The notes under the pieces were generated by a model, which searched no databases, was not told the DNA's origin, and worked only from the letters and a program-made list of their open reading frames with translations. 7,387 bases of DNA from RUG11462 sp051877275 (GTDB taxonomy: Bacteria > Bacillota > Clostridia > Oscillospirales > Acutalibacteraceae), in the NCBI GenBank assembly GCA_051877275.1, contig JBJEIS010000190.1:1-7387 (forward strand), read 5' to 3'. Of the stretch, positions 6,243-7,387 are shown piece after piece. Position 1 is the first letter of the stretch. Each line of letters begins with the position of its first letter. Both the position numbers and the translations under genes were made by a program.

Positions 6243-6923
6243 ATGAGAATGAGAAGGAAGAAAAATATCGACAGGAGAATTGAAAACTGTAAAGATATTT
6301 TTATGAACCTTAGAGAAAATGCAGTTCGCGATCAACGTTTGATAGAACCGAATGAACTGCTTGATTTTAAAGAATTATTCGGAAATGATAACAGGGTTGT
6401 TTTGGAAATAGGTTGCGGAAAAGGCAGATTTTCAAATACCTTTGCCAAAAGAAATCCCGATATAAATGTTTTAGCGGTTGAAAAGAGTGATAATGTACTC
6501 ATCTGCGGTGCTGAAACCGCAAAAAAAGAAGGTTTAAAAAATATAAAGTTTCTATGTTGCGGGGCTGAATATCTTCAAAGATATATCAAGGAAAAATCTA
6601 TTAGCGCATTATATCTTAATTTTTCTTGCCCTTTTCCGAAAAAAAGATATGAAAGCCATAGGCTGACTGCTAAAAGGTTTTTGGATATTTATAAAGTGGT
6701 TTTAGCTGATAACGCTTATATTTATCAGAAAACCGATAATATGAATTTTTTTGAGTATTCATTAAAAAGCTTTACAGATAATGATTATTATATAAATGAT
6801 ATTTCGCTTGATTTGCATAAAAGCGGAATGGAAGATAATATAGTAACTGAATATGAAGAAAAATTTTCTTCAATGGGTATGCCTATTTATTATTTAAAAA
6901 CGAGTTTAAATAAAGGAGAATAA
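6243..6923 (+). CDS. trmB: tRNA (guanine-N7)-methyltransferase TrmB
   Basis: TrmB transfers a methyl group from S-adenosylmethionine to G46 in the variable loop of many tRNAs; it is a soluble Rossmann-fold enzyme. The 226-residue product has the SAM-binding loop EIGCGKG (55-61), the acidic end of strand 2 (Glu80), the family motif region NFSCPFPKKRY (126-136), HRLT (139-142), KTDN (163-166), and a C-terminal TEYEEKF...G.PIYYLK block (202-219). By spacing, Arg140, Asp165 and Thr202 correspond to residues reported as important in E. coli TrmB. One oddity: the usual FSDPWPKKR motif reads FSCPFPKKR, with Cys129 in the Asp place and Phe131 in the Trp place. The TGC codon differs from Asp codons at two positions, so a single read error does not explain it. 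The stop is 3 bases before the deacetylase start, and that gene's ribosome binding site lies inside the end of trmB, suggesting translational coupling. Confidence 0.9.
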   Translation: MRMRRKKNIDRRIENCKDIFMNLRENAVRDQRLIEPNELLDFKELFGNDNRVVLEIGCGKGRFSNTFAKRNPDINVLAVEKSDNVLICGAETAKKEGLKNIKFLCCGAEYLQRYIKEKSISALYLNFSCPFPKKRYESHRLTAKRFLDIYKVVLADNAYIYQKTDNMNFFEYSLKSFTDNDYYINDISLDLHKSGMEDNIVTEYEEKFSSMGMPIYYLKTSLNKGE

Positions 6924-6926
6924 ATC

Positions 6927-7387
6927 ATGGAAGACAAATATGTAGCTTTAACTTTTGATGACGGCCCGAATACTGTTGTAACACCTGCTGTTTTAGAACG
7001 GCTTGAAAAATACGGAATTGTAGCGACGTTTTTTGTAAACGGAGTACATATTGATGAAGAATCCGCTAAGGTTATGAAAAAGGCTTTTGATATGGGATGT
7101 GAAATAGAAAATCATTCTCAAAATCATAAGCATATGAACCAGCTTACCGCTGAAGAGATAACATATGAAATTGACAGTACAGATGCACTTGTTGAGAATA
7201 CAACTGGTGAGAAGCCAATATTTTTCAGACCGCCTTTTATTGATGTAAATGATTTGCTTTACGACACCGTTGACAAAGTATTTATTTGCGGTTATTGCCC
7301 GGATGATTGGTCAAGAGATGTTTCTAAAGAAAAAACTGCTCAAGAAGTTTTGAAATCCACCAAAAACGGAAATATTATTTTGCTGCA
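6927..7387 (+). CDS. Polysaccharide deacetylase (NodB/CE4), 3' end beyond window
   Basis: This is a carbohydrate esterase family 4 protein, which removes N- or O-acetyl groups from peptidoglycan, chitin-like or other glycans. The reading frame stays open to the window end, with 153 residues visible. Motifs appear in family order: TFDDGP (9-14) with catalytic/metal Asp11 and Asp12, HSQNH (63-67) giving the two metal His residues, FRPPF (100-104), and DDW (126-128). The last residues NIILL run into where the LLHD motif is expected, so truncation is only by the window edge. AAAGGAG (6912-6918) lies 8 bases before the ATG. No signal peptide or membrane segment precedes the catalytic domain, which begins almost at residue 1. 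That is unusual for an enzyme acting on cell-wall glycan and suggests a cytoplasmic substrate or non-classical localisation. It is the second gene of the trmB unit. The substrate cannot be predicted. Confidence 0.9.
   Translation, partial: MEDKYVALTFDDGPNTVVTPAVLERLEKYGIVATFFVNGVHIDEESAKVMKKAFDMGCEIENHSQNHKHMNQLTAEEITYEIDSTDALVENTTGEKPIFFRPPFIDVNDLLYDTVDKVFICGYCPDDWSRDVSKEKTAQEVLKSTKNGNIILL

Noticed and set aside
6138..6335. Minus-strand frame upstream of lacZ overlapping the start of trmB
   Set aside because: It covers both divergent promoters and the trmB N-terminus in antisense; no homology or start signal was seen.

Overview
The window is AT-rich and reads as chromosome from a gut-type Clostridia bacterium, probably near Ruminococcus/Oscillospiraceae. 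The basis is codon use rich in AAA, TTT and ATA, strong AAGGAG-type ribosome binding sites, consensus sigma-A promoters, and families common in that group (CmpB-like membrane protein, zinc-ribbon/Thr-rich membrane protein, clostridial-type TrmB). The genus assignment is inference.

Layout from left to right. Positions 1-244 hold no supported protein gene. On the minus strand there is a compact RNA-gene-like unit: a TTGAAA-17-TATAAT promoter (189-161), a sequence that looks like the first half of a tRNA-Ser with anticodon CGA (138-98) but loses the tRNA pattern inside the anticodon arm, and a hairpin (67-42). Next come two minus-strand genes spaced 14 bases apart, which look like an operon: a membrane-anchored zinc-ribbon protein with a Thr-rich linker (2079-1084) and a CmpB-family (putative ABC-transporter type IV) membrane protein with a coiled-coil tail (1069-245). 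Upstream of them, with its own strong promoter, is a TtcA-family tRNA-thiolation-type enzyme (3006-2158). A full-length GH2 beta-galactosidase (6122-3123, minus) ends in a textbook intrinsic terminator.

The plus-strand unit on the right diverges from the beta-galactosidase. The two promoters sit back to back, with -35 boxes 8 bases apart. The unit encodes TrmB, tRNA (guanine-N7)-methyltransferase (6243-6923), and, 3 bases later, a NodB-type polysaccharide deacetylase that runs off the window (6927-7387).

The genes do not form one pathway. The window combines carbohydrate use (beta-galactosidase), tRNA modification (TtcA-like, TrmB), cell-envelope or glycan chemistry (deacetylase), and an uncharacterised membrane pair. 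I did not find a convincing new defence or mobile system. The most unusual item is the truncated or re-modelled tRNA-Ser unit at the left end, followed by the zinc-ribbon/CmpB pair and a Cys replacing the usual Asp in the TrmB signature motif.
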